DNA from: Chitinophagales bacterium
GTDB taxonomy: Bacteria; Bacteroidota; Bacteroidia; Chitinophagales; Chitinophagaceae
Assembly (NCBI GenBank): GCA_025355935.1
Contig: JANXYS010000056.1
Location: forward strand, 1-18,405
DNA length: 18,405 nt
Direction: 5' to 3'
Shown here: one piece after another, positions 1-8,283 of the stretch
Layout of the letters: each line of letters opens with the position of its first letter
Position numbering within the stretch: the first letter of the stretch is position 1
Program-made: the position numbers and the translations under genes
The notes under the pieces: generated by a model
Database searches by the model: none
The model's input: only the letters and a program-made list of their open reading frames with translations
What the model was told of the DNA's origin: nothing

Positions 1-629
1 CACCAGCGCTACCGACTAAAAAAATCGAATTTTTTGGAGACTCTATTACCAGTGGAATGGGTGTGGACACAACTGTAACCAAATGTCATAAAGGAGAATG
101 GTACGATCAGACAAACGGCTATATGACCTATGCTGCAATAACCGCTCGGACCCTGCATGCGCAGGCCCAAATTACTTCTGCATCCGGTATCGGATTGATT
201 CATAGTTGTTGTAAAATGGATATTGTTATGCCGGAAGTTTACGACAAAGTAAGTATCAGGGATAATAAGATACTATGGAATTTTTCTAAATTTCAACCGG
301 ACATAGTGTGTATATGCCTCGGGCAGAATGATGGCTTACAAGACTCGACTATGTTTTGCACCGCTTACGTTCAGTTTATTGGAAAGCTTCGCAAACAGTA
401 TATAAATTCACACTTTTTATTGCTATCGAGCCCGATGGCCGATTCAAATTTGACGGCGCAAACAAAAAAATATCTCCCGGCCATTGCTATAGCCACAGGG
501 GACCAAAAACTTTCGTATTATATTTTTTCACGCCAGTTTCTGCAAGGCTGTGACAGTCATCCATCTGCTTCCGAACACGAACTAATTGCTGCAGAACTGG
601 TAAAATATATAAAATTAAAAGGGTTATAA
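1..629 (+). CDS. SGNH/GDSL hydrolase, CE2-like carbohydrate acetyl esterase (5' partial)
   Basis: The reading frame is open from the window edge (first full codon at base 3), so the gene begins upstream; the ATG at 57 lies inside the conserved core and is not the real start. Visible SGNH blocks are GDSIT with the catalytic serine codon at 42-44, the GQND block with the oxyanion-type asparagine at 327-329, and the C-terminal CDSHPS block with Asp at 552-554 and His at 558-560. The segments YMTYAAITARTL and SGIGL between them resemble carbohydrate esterase family 2, which normally carries an N-terminal jelly-roll domain before the SGNH domain; that part would lie outside the window. CE2 enzymes remove acetyl groups from plant polysaccharides such as xylan and glucomannan. 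Acetylated glucomannan would suit the downstream locus, but pseudogene, DUF2911 and regulator genes separate the two, so the link is inference. Fold assignment is firm; substrate is not. Confidence 0.8.
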   Translation, partial: PALPTKKIEFFGDSITSGMGVDTTVTKCHKGEWYDQTNGYMTYAAITARTLHAQAQITSASGIGLIHSCCKMDIVMPEVYDKVSIRDNKILWNFSKFQPDIVCICLGQNDGLQDSTMFCTAYVQFIGKLRKQYINSHFLLLSSPMADSNLTAQTKKYLPAIAIATGDQKLSYYIFSRQFLQGCDSHPSASEHELIAAELVKYIKLKGL

Positions 630-645
630 TATAGACGCTGTTTAA

Positions 646-1445
646 CAATTTTCAAAAAAGAGCAACGATCAGGGCAAATGGCGGCCTACTCCACCTGACT
701 ATCTCGACGGCGTCGAATGGTGTTGGAACGAAATGTCTCCTCTGCTGCTCGAGTCCGCTTCAGAATTCTTACCAGAACCACCTCCTCCGTACAGTACTGA
801 TAGAGCAAGTGTTTTTTACAGGGCTGTAAAAGAAGTGTTTAATATTCAACAAAATCTTACGGAGAGGCAGCGCGAAACAGCACGTTTTTGGGATGACAAT
901 TCATTTGTAATAGAACATGCGGGTCACATGATGTTTGGGAATAAAAAGATAACTCCCGGCGGGCATTGGATGGGTATAGCATCCATTGCGGCCAAACAGT
1001 CCAATAACGATGAAGTGAAAACAGCATTAACTTATGCGCTCATTGCTACTGCTCTCTATGATGCAATTCATTTCGTGCTGGCAAACCAAATACAAATGGT
1101 CATACGTACAGCCTATAACAGTAATTAATGAATACATTGATAGAAAATGGAACCCTATACTTCAAACCCCTCCATTCCCTGAATATACCAGTGGTCATAG
1201 CACCATTACCGCCTCCGCTGCAACGGTCCTTACAAGGCTCTACGGTAACAACTTTGCCTTCAACGACACCAGTGATCTAAAAGTACATTGGAATGCAACG
1301 AAAATTCGGTTCCTTCTTCCAGGGAGCCGACGAATGTTCGCTAAGCCGTTTGTATGGTGGAATCCATTACCGGTTTAGCGTAAATAAGGGCGCCGAATGC
1401 GGCAAAAAAGTAGGTACTCATATCCTTTCAAAACTTTCTCTTTAA
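646..1445 (+). pseudogene. Decayed PAP2-superfamily (vanadium haloperoxidase-like) phosphatase
   Basis: Three consecutive frames join into one protein of about 265 residues. Frame 1 runs from just after a stop at 643-645 (GKWRPTPPDYLDGVEW at about 673) to YDA near 1065. An extra base at 1065/1066 moves reading to frame 2 (ISCWQTKYKWSYV). A second extra base in the A-run at 1279-1282 moves it to frame 3 (KYIGMQRKFGSF), which ends at the TAA at 1443-1445. The C-terminal PAP2 motifs are present: EYTSGHS and the SRLYGGIHYRFS block with its histidine. The first motif, normally K-x6-RP, reads KYKWSYVQP, so its arginine is replaced by Gln at 1109-1111. No start codon or signal peptide exists in frame; the N-terminal part of the usual secreted protein is missing. 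Sequencing error could explain the two single-base insertions but not the lost 5' end and the lost arginine. Intact relatives are secreted phosphatases or haloperoxidase-like proteins. Confidence 0.85.
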
Positions 1446-1654
1446 TATAGCTCATATTCATAAAAATTTTCTCTAAGCTCAATAGCGAAGTGCCGACCTT
1501 TAATCATTATGAGCATATAAATGGGCCGCTTCTAGGAATCTACTTTTATATGTTGTAACTTTTATGTTGTTCTGCTAGCTTGAATAAACACTTACAAGTG
1601 AATTTGTAATATTGAATTAACAAATAATTACTTTAATCGTTTAAAAAGTTAGCA

Positions 1655-2191
1655 ATGAAATCGAATTTATTAAAACATTTTCTAACCACTGCTGTATTTA
1701 TGCTGTTGGTTAATTTAAATCTCAATGCCCAATCGGGTGAACCCAGGCAAAGCCCTAAAATTACTGCTTCAGGGAAAATTGCTAACGCTAAAGTAACGAT
1801 CACGTATGGTAGCCCATCTGTGAAAGGACGGAAGATATGGGGAGACCTGGTCCCATATGACAAAGTTTGGCGCGCGGGAGCCAATGAAGCAACACAGCTT
1901 GAAACCGACAAAGCGCTTATTATTGAAGGCAGAAAACTTCCTGCAGGTAAATACAGCATATACATAGTTCCGGGCGAAACCGAATTTCAAATTATTCTAA
2001 ATTCTGAGACCGGACAATGGGGAATCAAGGAGTCTGGTGAAACGACCCGCGATGCCGCCAAGGATGTGCTGGTAGTTTCTGTGAAACCGAAGAAATCTTC
2101 GACAATCCAGGAAAGACTGGTTTTCATGATCACTAATAAGGGGATAACATTTAAGTGGGCTGAGGTGGAAGTTCCAATTTCCGTTAGTTAA
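1655..2191 (+). CDS. Secreted DUF2911 family protein
   Basis: The protein has 178 residues. The N-terminus (MKSNLLKHFL, a hydrophobic stretch, then NAQS) is a Sec signal peptide probably cut after NAQ near residue 26, so the protein is likely periplasmic. The body carries the signature blocks of DUF2911: SPSVKGRKIWGDLVPYDKVW at about residues 52-71, RAGANEAT directly after, and LPAGKYSIYIVPGE at about 94-107. The family is common in Bacteroidota and has no assigned biochemical role that I know of. It sits alone between a pseudogene and a convergent regulator gene, so it is probably transcribed on its own. The 209 bp upstream (1446-1654) are AT-rich and show no convincing promoter: a TTTG at 1603-1606 lacks a well-spaced TAnnTTTG partner. 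Family assignment is secure; I infer no function. Confidence 0.85.
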   Translation: MKSNLLKHFLTTAVFMLLVNLNLNAQSGEPRQSPKITASGKIANAKVTITYGSPSVKGRKIWGDLVPYDKVWRAGANEATQLETDKALIIEGRKLPAGKYSIYIVPGETEFQIILNSETGQWGIKESGETTRDAAKDVLVVSVKPKKSSTIQERLVFMITNKGITFKWAEVEVPISVS

Positions 2192-2295
2192 TATCGGTCC
2201 GGAATTGTCGAGAAACAGTAATCAAGGTCTGATTATATTATTTATAGAAGGACTTCCAATCGCAATTATTCTATCGTCCGCGCATTAACGGTTCA

Positions 2296-3180
2296 TCAAA
2301 TAAATATCCTTGTACCTGACATGTTTGTCCGGAACTCTTTTGGAGTACAGCCTTTTTTCTTTTTAAAAATCCGGTTGAAATTGCTAATGTTGTTAAAACC
2401 GCAATGATATGCAATCTCAGCGACAGACTGCGTGGTATCAATGAGCATGCGCGATGCATGGCCGAGCCGAATTTGCGTTTGGTTATCTATAAAAGTATTC
2501 CCCGTTCTTTGTTTAAAAAATCTGCTAAACGAAACGTCACTCATGTTGGCTAGCCGGGCTACATCGGATAGTGTGATTTGTTTGTCAAAATTCTTGTTCA
2601 TGTATTCAAGTGTCTTCTCAATTCTCCGGCTATGATAGCTCATTTGCTCAGCTTGATTTGAATTAAATGAAGCGTCAGAGAGCATCCGCATGTTCCGCGA
2701 AGTCGAAAGATCGTGCAATATTGACATTAACTCAAGCATTGAATCAAAGCCATGCCTTTGATTGAGATTTAAAATACGTGGCGCGAGATGCTCAATAGTT
2801 TCTTTTGAGAAAGAGATACCGCGTGACGACTTTTCCAGCATATTCCGGATAAAATTCAATTGATTACGACTTAGAAATTTATCGTCGAACAGATCCTTGT
2901 GAAACTGGACAGTAATTTCGCTGATTTCAGTGCTTTTGCAATTATGAGTAAACCAAGCATGCTGAAGATTGCTTCCTACAAGTACAAGTTCAAGATCATC
3001 TATCTCTTCCAGATGATCACCTACAACCCGCCTCGCCCCTTTTGCATTCCGGATAAAATTTAATTCATATTCCTCGTGATAATGTAATGGAAAATCAAAT
3101 TCAGACTTATTTCTTGAAAACAGTGTAAAACAGTCACTTTGGGTGAGCGGCGTTATTTCCTTTAAGAGTGCAACATTCAT
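2296..3180 (-). CDS. AraC-family transcriptional regulator (cupin sensor + HTH_18)
   Basis: The protein has 294 residues and two parts. The N-terminal cupin-like sensor (about residues 15-100) includes FPLHYHEEYELNF and a later LVLVGSNLQHAW segment, typical of AraC sugar-sensing domains in Bacteroidota. The C-terminal double helix-turn-helix covers about residues 185-285: ITLSDVARLANMSDVSFSRF forms the first HTH, and SVAEIAYHCGFNNISNFNR followed by FKKKKGCTPKEFR forms the second plus the AraC signature. There is no signal peptide or membrane segment, so it acts in the cytoplasm. It is transcribed divergently from susC over a 231-bp spacer, the usual position for a local regulator. I infer that it senses a mannan-derived sugar and activates the locus. 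It occupies the place more often held by a hybrid two-component regulator or an ECF sigma/anti-sigma pair in PULs. It converges with the DUF2911 gene on its 3' side. Confidence 0.88.
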   Translation of the reverse strand: MNVALLKEITPLTQSDCFTLFSRNKSEFDFPLHYHEEYELNFIRNAKGARRVVGDHLEEIDDLELVLVGSNLQHAWFTHNCKSTEISEITVQFHKDLFDDKFLSRNQLNFIRNMLEKSSRGISFSKETIEHLAPRILNLNQRHGFDSMLELMSILHDLSTSRNMRMLSDASFNSNQAEQMSYHSRRIEKTLEYMNKNFDKQITLSDVARLANMSDVSFSRFFKQRTGNTFIDNQTQIRLGHASRMLIDTTQSVAEIAYHCGFNNISNFNRIFKKKKGCTPKEFRTNMSGTRIFI

Positions 3181-3411
3181 AAAGTCATGTATCGGTTGAG
3201 AAATTGAGGCATGAAGATATAAAACTATTATAAAAAGATAAAAAAAGTATCAAACATATGTTAGATGCTGAAATCGATGCTGGGACTGGCTTTTATGGTA
3301 ATTCGATTCAGTTACGGAAACCCTCTGGTTCAAAAGATATAAGTATAAGATAAAATAGTATTTAAATAGCTTCCGTTACAACAATACATTCGATGCTCAA
3401 ACGATTGCTAT
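3181..3411. promoter_or_regulatory. Divergent regulatory region between the araC-type gene and susC
   Basis: This 231-bp AT-rich spacer must hold the promoters of both divergent transcripts. A pair of 9-mers appears twice: AAGATATAA at 3214-3222 with AAGATAAAA at 3235-3243, and AAGATATAA at 3334-3342 with AAGATAAAA at 3347-3355. The two pairs lie near the two gene ends and could be operator half-sites for the AraC-type protein, but the local A/T richness makes chance repeats likely. No TTTG box or TAnnTTTG match is seen in the susC direction, so that promoter could be activator-dependent. There is no evident Shine-Dalgarno sequence before the susC ATG. Confidence 0.4.
3251..3258 (-). promoter_or_regulatory. 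Candidate Bacteroidota -7 box for the AraC-type gene
   Basis: On the minus strand this reads TATGTTTG, an exact match to the Bacteroidota primary-sigma -7 consensus TAnnTTTG, about 70 bp before the regulator's ATG. No TTTG-like -33 box is found at the expected distance, so the call rests on one 8-bp match with four fixed AT-rich bases plus a plausible position. Confidence 0.3.
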
Positions 3412-6400
3412 ATGACAAAAACTCTATTTCGTGGACTACACCTGCTGTGCATGTTGTTATTCCTCTCTTTCCAATTAGTATTTGCGCAGGAGCGAAACCT
3501 TACCGGAACCGTACAAGATGAAAAAGGGACGACCCTACCCGGAGCAACGGTCAATGTAAAAAACACTAACAGTTCTGTAAAAACTGATGTGAACGGCCAT
3601 TTTAACATTTTAGTTCCCGACAAGGCAAAGTCTTTACAAATTTCTTTTGTGGGGCTAACTACGCAGGAAGTATCAATCAACAAGACAAACTCCTTCAAAA
3701 TCGTTCTAAAATCCTCCGTTACCAATCTTGAGGACGTAATTGTTGTAGGATATGGAACTGTAAAAAAAACTGACCTGACTGGTGCGGTTCAACGTGTAGA
3801 TCGCGAGGAACTTGTTAGAAATGCGCCTACTAACGTTCTATCTGCCATGCAGGGTAAAATCGCCGGAGTTAACGTTACACAAAATGATGGTGCACCTGGC
3901 GCGGCCTTAAGCATTAGGGTGCGCGGTTCAAACTCTTTTCTTGGCGGAACAGAACCTTTGTACGTTATTGACGGTGTCCCGTTTAATAATACCAGTGGAG
4001 GAAGTACTCCCCAATCAATCGGCGGCGATGAAAAACAAACGCTGAATGCCTTATCATTTATAAACCCTAATGATATCGAATCAATTGATGTTTTAAAAGA
4101 TGCGTCTGCAACTGCAATCTACGGTTCCCGTGGAGCAAACGGAGTAGTGCTGATTACAACCAGGAAAGGCCGTAGCGGGAAAGATAAAGTTGAATTCAAT
4201 TTAATCGGCGGATTTTCCAAGGTGAGTCATAAGCTCGATTTACTTAACGCGCAATCTTATGCTACCTACCAGAACCTTGCATATACTAATGCTAATAAAT
4301 ATAATGGTGCAAGTTTTACCCCCGAACAATTTCCTTTTCCCGGATTGCAGGTGCCGAATCAGGCAGGAACAGGTACGTATTATAAAGCCGGCCCGGCAGA
4401 TTACGTTAATAGGAACAAAGACTGGCAGGATGATATTTTCAGAACAGGCTTCTTCCAAAATTATAGTGTGGGTATATCCGGGGGATCTGACGCGGGAAAC
4501 CATAGCTTCTCATTTAACTACCTTAGTCAGGATGGTACAATTCAGCACTCTGATTATACCAGGTTTGGACTCAACATGAACCTTAACCGTAATATTGGAA
4601 GACGAGTGAAAATAGGAACCAGTACCTCCATGAACCGCTCTCTTACAAATGGCGTTAAGACGGGAACGGATAAATCAGATGATGCCAATGCGGGAGTCGT
4701 ACGATCGGCTCTTAGCTACCCCTCAACGCTTGATACGGTCTTATCCTTTGGTGACGCTAAAGCTACAACTGAGGCTTACTTTATTACCAATCCATCCATC
4801 TATGTTCGCGATGTGCTAAATAAAGTAACTGGCATTAATATCTTTTCATCGAATTACATGGAGGCAGAGATTTACAAAAATCTAAAGTTTAGACAGAACA
4901 TCGGGTTTAACTATTCCACTAATAGCCGCGATCAATATTATCCTCGTACAGTTTACGAGGGTTTTAGCACAAACGGGGATGGCCTTAAATCAGACGATGT
5001 GTGGAACAGCGTTGTTTCAGAAAGTATTCTAACCTACTCCAAACAAATGCACAAGCATAATTTGAATGTATTTGGCGGTGCCACATATGAAAGAACAAAT
5101 GGGCAGTGGAAAAAAACAGAGGCAAAAGATTTTACCAGCGATTTGCTTCAAAACAATGATCTCGGATCTGGCCAAACGCAGGTAACTCCGGTAGGAGATA
5201 AGTATCAGTCAACGCTGATATCTTTTCTAGGACGGGCCAATTATGATTATGATAACCGTTACCTGGTAACAGTTTCTTTCCGCCGTGATGGATCAAGTAA
5301 GTTTGGTCAGAATAGCAAATGGGCAAATTTCCCTTCTGCGGCGGTTGCCTGGAAAGTAATTAATGAAAAATTCATCGCGGGAAGAATTAAAAATCTGAGC
5401 GACCTAAAACTTCGTGTGAGCTATGGAAAAACCGGTAACCAGGGTATAGGGTCGTATTCTTCGTGGAGTAAGCTGCGGGTGTACAAATATCCTTTTAATG
5501 GTGGACTGCAGGTAGGTTATGCAGATGACTACTATGCAGGTCCCGCAAATCCGGACCTCAAATGGGAAACGACAACGTCTTACAACGCAGGGCTGGACTT
5601 AGGTTTTTTTAATAACCGTCTGGGTCTTCACGTGGACGCATACACGAAAAATACGGACGACCTTCTTCAATACGTGGTTACGCCGCCCTCATCTGGTTAT
5701 CCGCGTAAATTAGTAAACCTTGGTTCTGTTCGGAACCGCGGTGTAGAGCTTACTCTCGATGGCGGTATTGTTCGGCGGAAGAATTTTGAGTGGAATGCAC
5801 TTTTTAACCTTTCCTTCAATAAAAATAGAATTCTCGATTTAGGCCCCATTGATCGCCAGTTTGCCTCAAATATTTCCACCGGTGATGCACCGTTTATCCA
5901 GCAAGTCGGTCACCCGATCGGGCAATTATATGGATTCGTTGAAGATGGATATTATGACAATGAAGCAGAAGTAAGAAACAATCCACTGTATACTAATGCA
6001 AATCCTGCGATCATCAAATCTTTAATTGGCGAAGTGAAATACCGCGACCTGGATGGTGATCCAACGAGCCTTACGGATAAAGACAGGTCTTATATTGGAA
6101 ATACAAATCCTGATTACACGTTTGGTTTTACTAATAACTTCAAATACAAATCCTGGGATCTAAGCATATTCGTGAATGGTGTTCAGGGTAACGACATCAT
6201 CAACATGAATAGCAGGTTTCTTGGTAACATTGGGGATACAAAAAATATTACCCAGGATATGTATGATGGCTCGTGGAAGGATGGGGCAGATAACAAGGGT
6301 GCAACCCAACCGAAAGCGGTACGCGGGTTTACCCGAAACCTGAAATTTACAAGGAGATTTATTGAAGATGGCAGTTTCGTTCGAATTAAAAACCTCACAC

Positions 6401-6606
6401 TTGGCTACAATATTAAAACCCGTATTGCGGGCGTGCAGGGATTAAGAGTTGCCTTTGGGGTAAACAATATTTACACCTTCACCAAGTACTCCGGTTATGA
6501 TCCCGAAATCAATAGCTACGGCGATAACCCGGCATTATATGGCGTTGATTTAGGTGGATATCCTAATTCCCGCACCTATAATTTCTCAGTTCGTGCTAAT
6601 TTTTAA
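3412..6606 (+). CDS. SusC/RagA-type TonB-dependent outer-membrane glycan transporter
   Basis: The protein has 1064 residues, a normal length for SusC. The order of parts is: signal peptide (residues 1-26, ending VFAQ), a carboxypeptidase-regulatory-like beta-sandwich (about 29-100, RNLTGTVQDEKGTTLPGATV), the TonB box region DVIVVGYG at 108-115, the plug domain (about 125-250, with QGKIAGVNV, PLYVIDGVP and the DASATAIYGSRGANGVVLIT signature), then a large TonB-dependent beta-barrel ending in an aromatic residue (SVRANF). It forms the outer-membrane channel that takes up oligosaccharides, powered by TonB-ExbBD, with the SusD lipoprotein as its lid. It is first in the operon, 24 bp before susD. 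The ATG at 3412 is chosen because the signal peptide begins directly after it; the upstream ATG at 3393 is out of frame. The substrate is inferred from the neighbouring mannanases and phosphorylase as mannan or glucomannan oligosaccharides. Confidence 0.97.
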   Translation: MTKTLFRGLHLLCMLLFLSFQLVFAQERNLTGTVQDEKGTTLPGATVNVKNTNSSVKTDVNGHFNILVPDKAKSLQISFVGLTTQEVSINKTNSFKIVLKSSVTNLEDVIVVGYGTVKKTDLTGAVQRVDREELVRNAPTNVLSAMQGKIAGVNVTQNDGAPGAALSIRVRGSNSFLGGTEPLYVIDGVPFNNTSGGSTPQSIGGDEKQTLNALSFINPNDIESIDVLKDASATAIYGSRGANGVVLITTRKGRSGKDKVEFNLIGGFSKVSHKLDLLNAQSYATYQNLAYTNANKYNGASFTPEQFPFPGLQVPNQAGTGTYYKAGPADYVNRNKDWQDDIFRTGFFQNYSVGISGGSDAGNHSFSFNYLSQDGTIQHSDYTRFGLNMNLNRNIGRRVKIGTSTSMNRSLTNGVKTGTDKSDDANAGVVRSALSYPSTLDTVLSFGDAKATTEAYFITNPSIYVRDVLNKVTGINIFSSNYMEAEIYKNLKFRQNIGFNYSTNSRDQYYPRTVYEGFSTNGDGLKSDDVWNSVVSESILTYSKQMHKHNLNVFGGATYERTNGQWKKTEAKDFTSDLLQNNDLGSGQTQVTPVGDKYQSTLISFLGRANYDYDNRYLVTVSFRRDGSSKFGQNSKWANFPSAAVAWKVINEKFIAGRIKNLSDLKLRVSYGKTGNQGIGSYSSWSKLRVYKYPFNGGLQVGYADDYYAGPANPDLKWETTTSYNAGLDLGFFNNRLGLHVDAYTKNTDDLLQYVVTPPSSGYPRKLVNLGSVRNRGVELTLDGGIVRRKNFEWNALFNLSFNKNRILDLGPIDRQFASNISTGDAPFIQQVGHPIGQLYGFVEDGYYDNEAEVRNNPLYTNANPAIIKSLIGEVKYRDLDGDPTSLTDKDRSYIGNTNPDYTFGFTNNFKYKSWDLSIFVNGVQGNDIINMNSRFLGNIGDTKNITQDMYDGSWKDGADNKGATQPKAVRGFTRNLKFTRRFIEDGSFVRIKNLTLGYNIKTRIAGVQGLRVAFGVNNIYTFTKYSGYDPEINSYGDNPALYGVDLGGYPNSRTYNFSVRANF

Positions 6607-6629
6607 TCTGTCAATTAACAACTTATAAC

Positions 6630-8252
6630 ATGAAAATATTAATAAAATTGTGTGTTGCGATTCTGGCACTTACCGCTATTATCCCAATGTCATCCTGCAC
6701 AAAACAACTTGAAGAAAAACCGTTTACATTTTTGTCTCCCGTAAATTTTTATAAAAATGGGGATGACGCAAAGGCGGCTATTAATGGTGTCTATAATGAA
6801 CTTTATACGTACGACCTGTTTTTACAGCCTTACTGGAACTTAACCCTCCTTGATGAAGACCATGTATCCGGCGCTGATTGGTTCCTTGGTAATGCGGGGG
6901 CAGGTAACCCTCAAAGTTACTGGGGTGTGGGAAGGCCATGGGCTGGTTGTTATACCATTATTTCAAGAGCGAACGTTGTTCTTGAGAACGTGAGCAGTAT
7001 AACAAATATGGATACTACAGTTCGCAGCAGGATATTGGGCGAAGCACATTTCCTAAGAGGCTGGGCCTATTTTCAGCTCGTGCAAATGTATGGTGCAGTG
7101 CCCATCCGACTAAAATCCCTTTCAGCCGATCCAAACGCTAATGTTCCCCGATCGCCTGTAAAAGATGTTTTTGATGTGGTTGTGAATGATTTCAAAATAG
7201 CAGAAACGATGTTACTGCTCAAATCGGACCTGAAGGCTGGTGACGTTGGAAGAGTTAATCGTGGCGTAGCTAAAGGATTTCTGGCGAAAACGTATTTGAC
7301 TATGGCATCAGGTTCTTTACCAGGGGTTATTATCAAAGTCCGCGGGGGTACCGATAACAATTATTATCCACATACAAAGTCTATAGTTGCTGGTTATGAA
7401 AGTTTCAATAGCGCGGCCTTATTTGCCCTTGCCCGCGATAAAGCACAAGAAGTAATCAGTAGCAATGAATATAGTTTAATACCGGATTGGAAGGATATAT
7501 GGTCTATCGCTAATCGTAATAAGACCGAGCATATGTGGGAACTACAATCACTCAATGGAAGCGATTTTGTAAACGACCTGCATTCTTATTTCTCCGCGCG
7601 TTCTTTATTTGGTATTGGAGCCATTTGGATGAGCAATAATTTGTACCAGAATTTTGAAGATGCAGATACCCGCGTACTGGACGGCGTAACCCATCGATAC
7701 CAGGCTAATTGGGGAACTTACTATTACTTCCCCTCATGGAAAAGTTCAACCTATGGCGGCACTGCTCCTGATGGCTCTAATTACAACAATGATGGGGCAG
7801 GCGATAATAAAGCCTATATCACTAAGTTCAGTTCAGTTTCTAATCCTACACTTGGATCTAGTGACGCTTACTACCCCCTGCTTCGTTTCTCCGAGGTTTT
7901 ACTGATCTACGCAGAAGCCGAAAATGAAGTGAACGGGGGTTCTATTGAAGCATATAACAAACTAAATATGGTTCGGGCACGCGCGCATGCAAGTGCAGCA
8001 CCACCCTCCATGGGTAAGGATGATTTCAGAAATTATCTGCTTGAAGAAAGGGGCAGGGAATTCGCGCTCGAGAATTCTATTCGCCATTTTGACCTACTGC
8101 GATGGGGAATCTATCTGAGCGTGATGAATAAAATAGGTGTCGGTCAAAACAATATCGTAAAAACAAGAGCTAACAGGAATTTACTTTTGCCAATACCCCA
8201 GGAAGAAATGAATGCCAATAAGGCAATTACAGAAAATAATCCTGGCTGGTAA
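6630..8252 (+). CDS. SusD/RagB-family surface glycan-binding lipoprotein
   Basis: The protein has 540 residues. The signal peptide ends in a lipobox, PMSSC, with the lipidated cysteine at residue 23, so the mature protein is anchored in the outer membrane facing outward. The N-terminal region (about 30-330) is the helical TPR-type SusD scaffold, including LGEAHFLRGWAYFQLVQMYG. The C-terminal SusD domain contains YYPLLRFSEVLLIYAEAENE, AYNKLNMVRARAHA and the closing LLEERGREFALENSIRHFDL segment, followed by the usual LPIPQEEMNAN end. It binds the polysaccharide and closes over the SusC barrel during import. It lies 24 bp after susC and 31 bp before the next gene, so it is co-transcribed with both. 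Family identity is very clear; glucomannan or mannan specificity is inferred from context. Confidence 0.96.
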   Translation: MKILIKLCVAILALTAIIPMSSCTKQLEEKPFTFLSPVNFYKNGDDAKAAINGVYNELYTYDLFLQPYWNLTLLDEDHVSGADWFLGNAGAGNPQSYWGVGRPWAGCYTIISRANVVLENVSSITNMDTTVRSRILGEAHFLRGWAYFQLVQMYGAVPIRLKSLSADPNANVPRSPVKDVFDVVVNDFKIAETMLLLKSDLKAGDVGRVNRGVAKGFLAKTYLTMASGSLPGVIIKVRGGTDNNYYPHTKSIVAGYESFNSAALFALARDKAQEVISSNEYSLIPDWKDIWSIANRNKTEHMWELQSLNGSDFVNDLHSYFSARSLFGIGAIWMSNNLYQNFEDADTRVLDGVTHRYQANWGTYYYFPSWKSSTYGGTAPDGSNYNNDGAGDNKAYITKFSSVSNPTLGSSDAYYPLLRFSEVLLIYAEAENEVNGGSIEAYNKLNMVRARAHASAAPPSMGKDDFRNYLLEERGREFALENSIRHFDLLRWGIYLSVMNKIGVGQNNIVKTRANRNLLLPIPQEEMNANKAITENNPGW

Positions 8253-8283
8253 TTAAGATCTTCAACCGAAAATAATTTAATTT

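Noticed and set aside
18..35. Near-palindrome of As and Ts around TCGA at the left edge
   Set aside because: It lies within SGNH coding sequence (KKIEFF) and is explained by Lys and Phe codons.
1603..1636. TTTG plus a TA-rich element before the DUF2911 gene as a promoter
   Set aside because: The downstream box does not match TAnnTTTG and the spacing of 22 bp is too long.
2219..2235. Hairpin TAATCA/TGATTA between convergent DUF2911 and regulator genes as a bidirectional terminator
   Set aside because: The stem is only 6 bp, AT-rich and lacks a T-run on either side.
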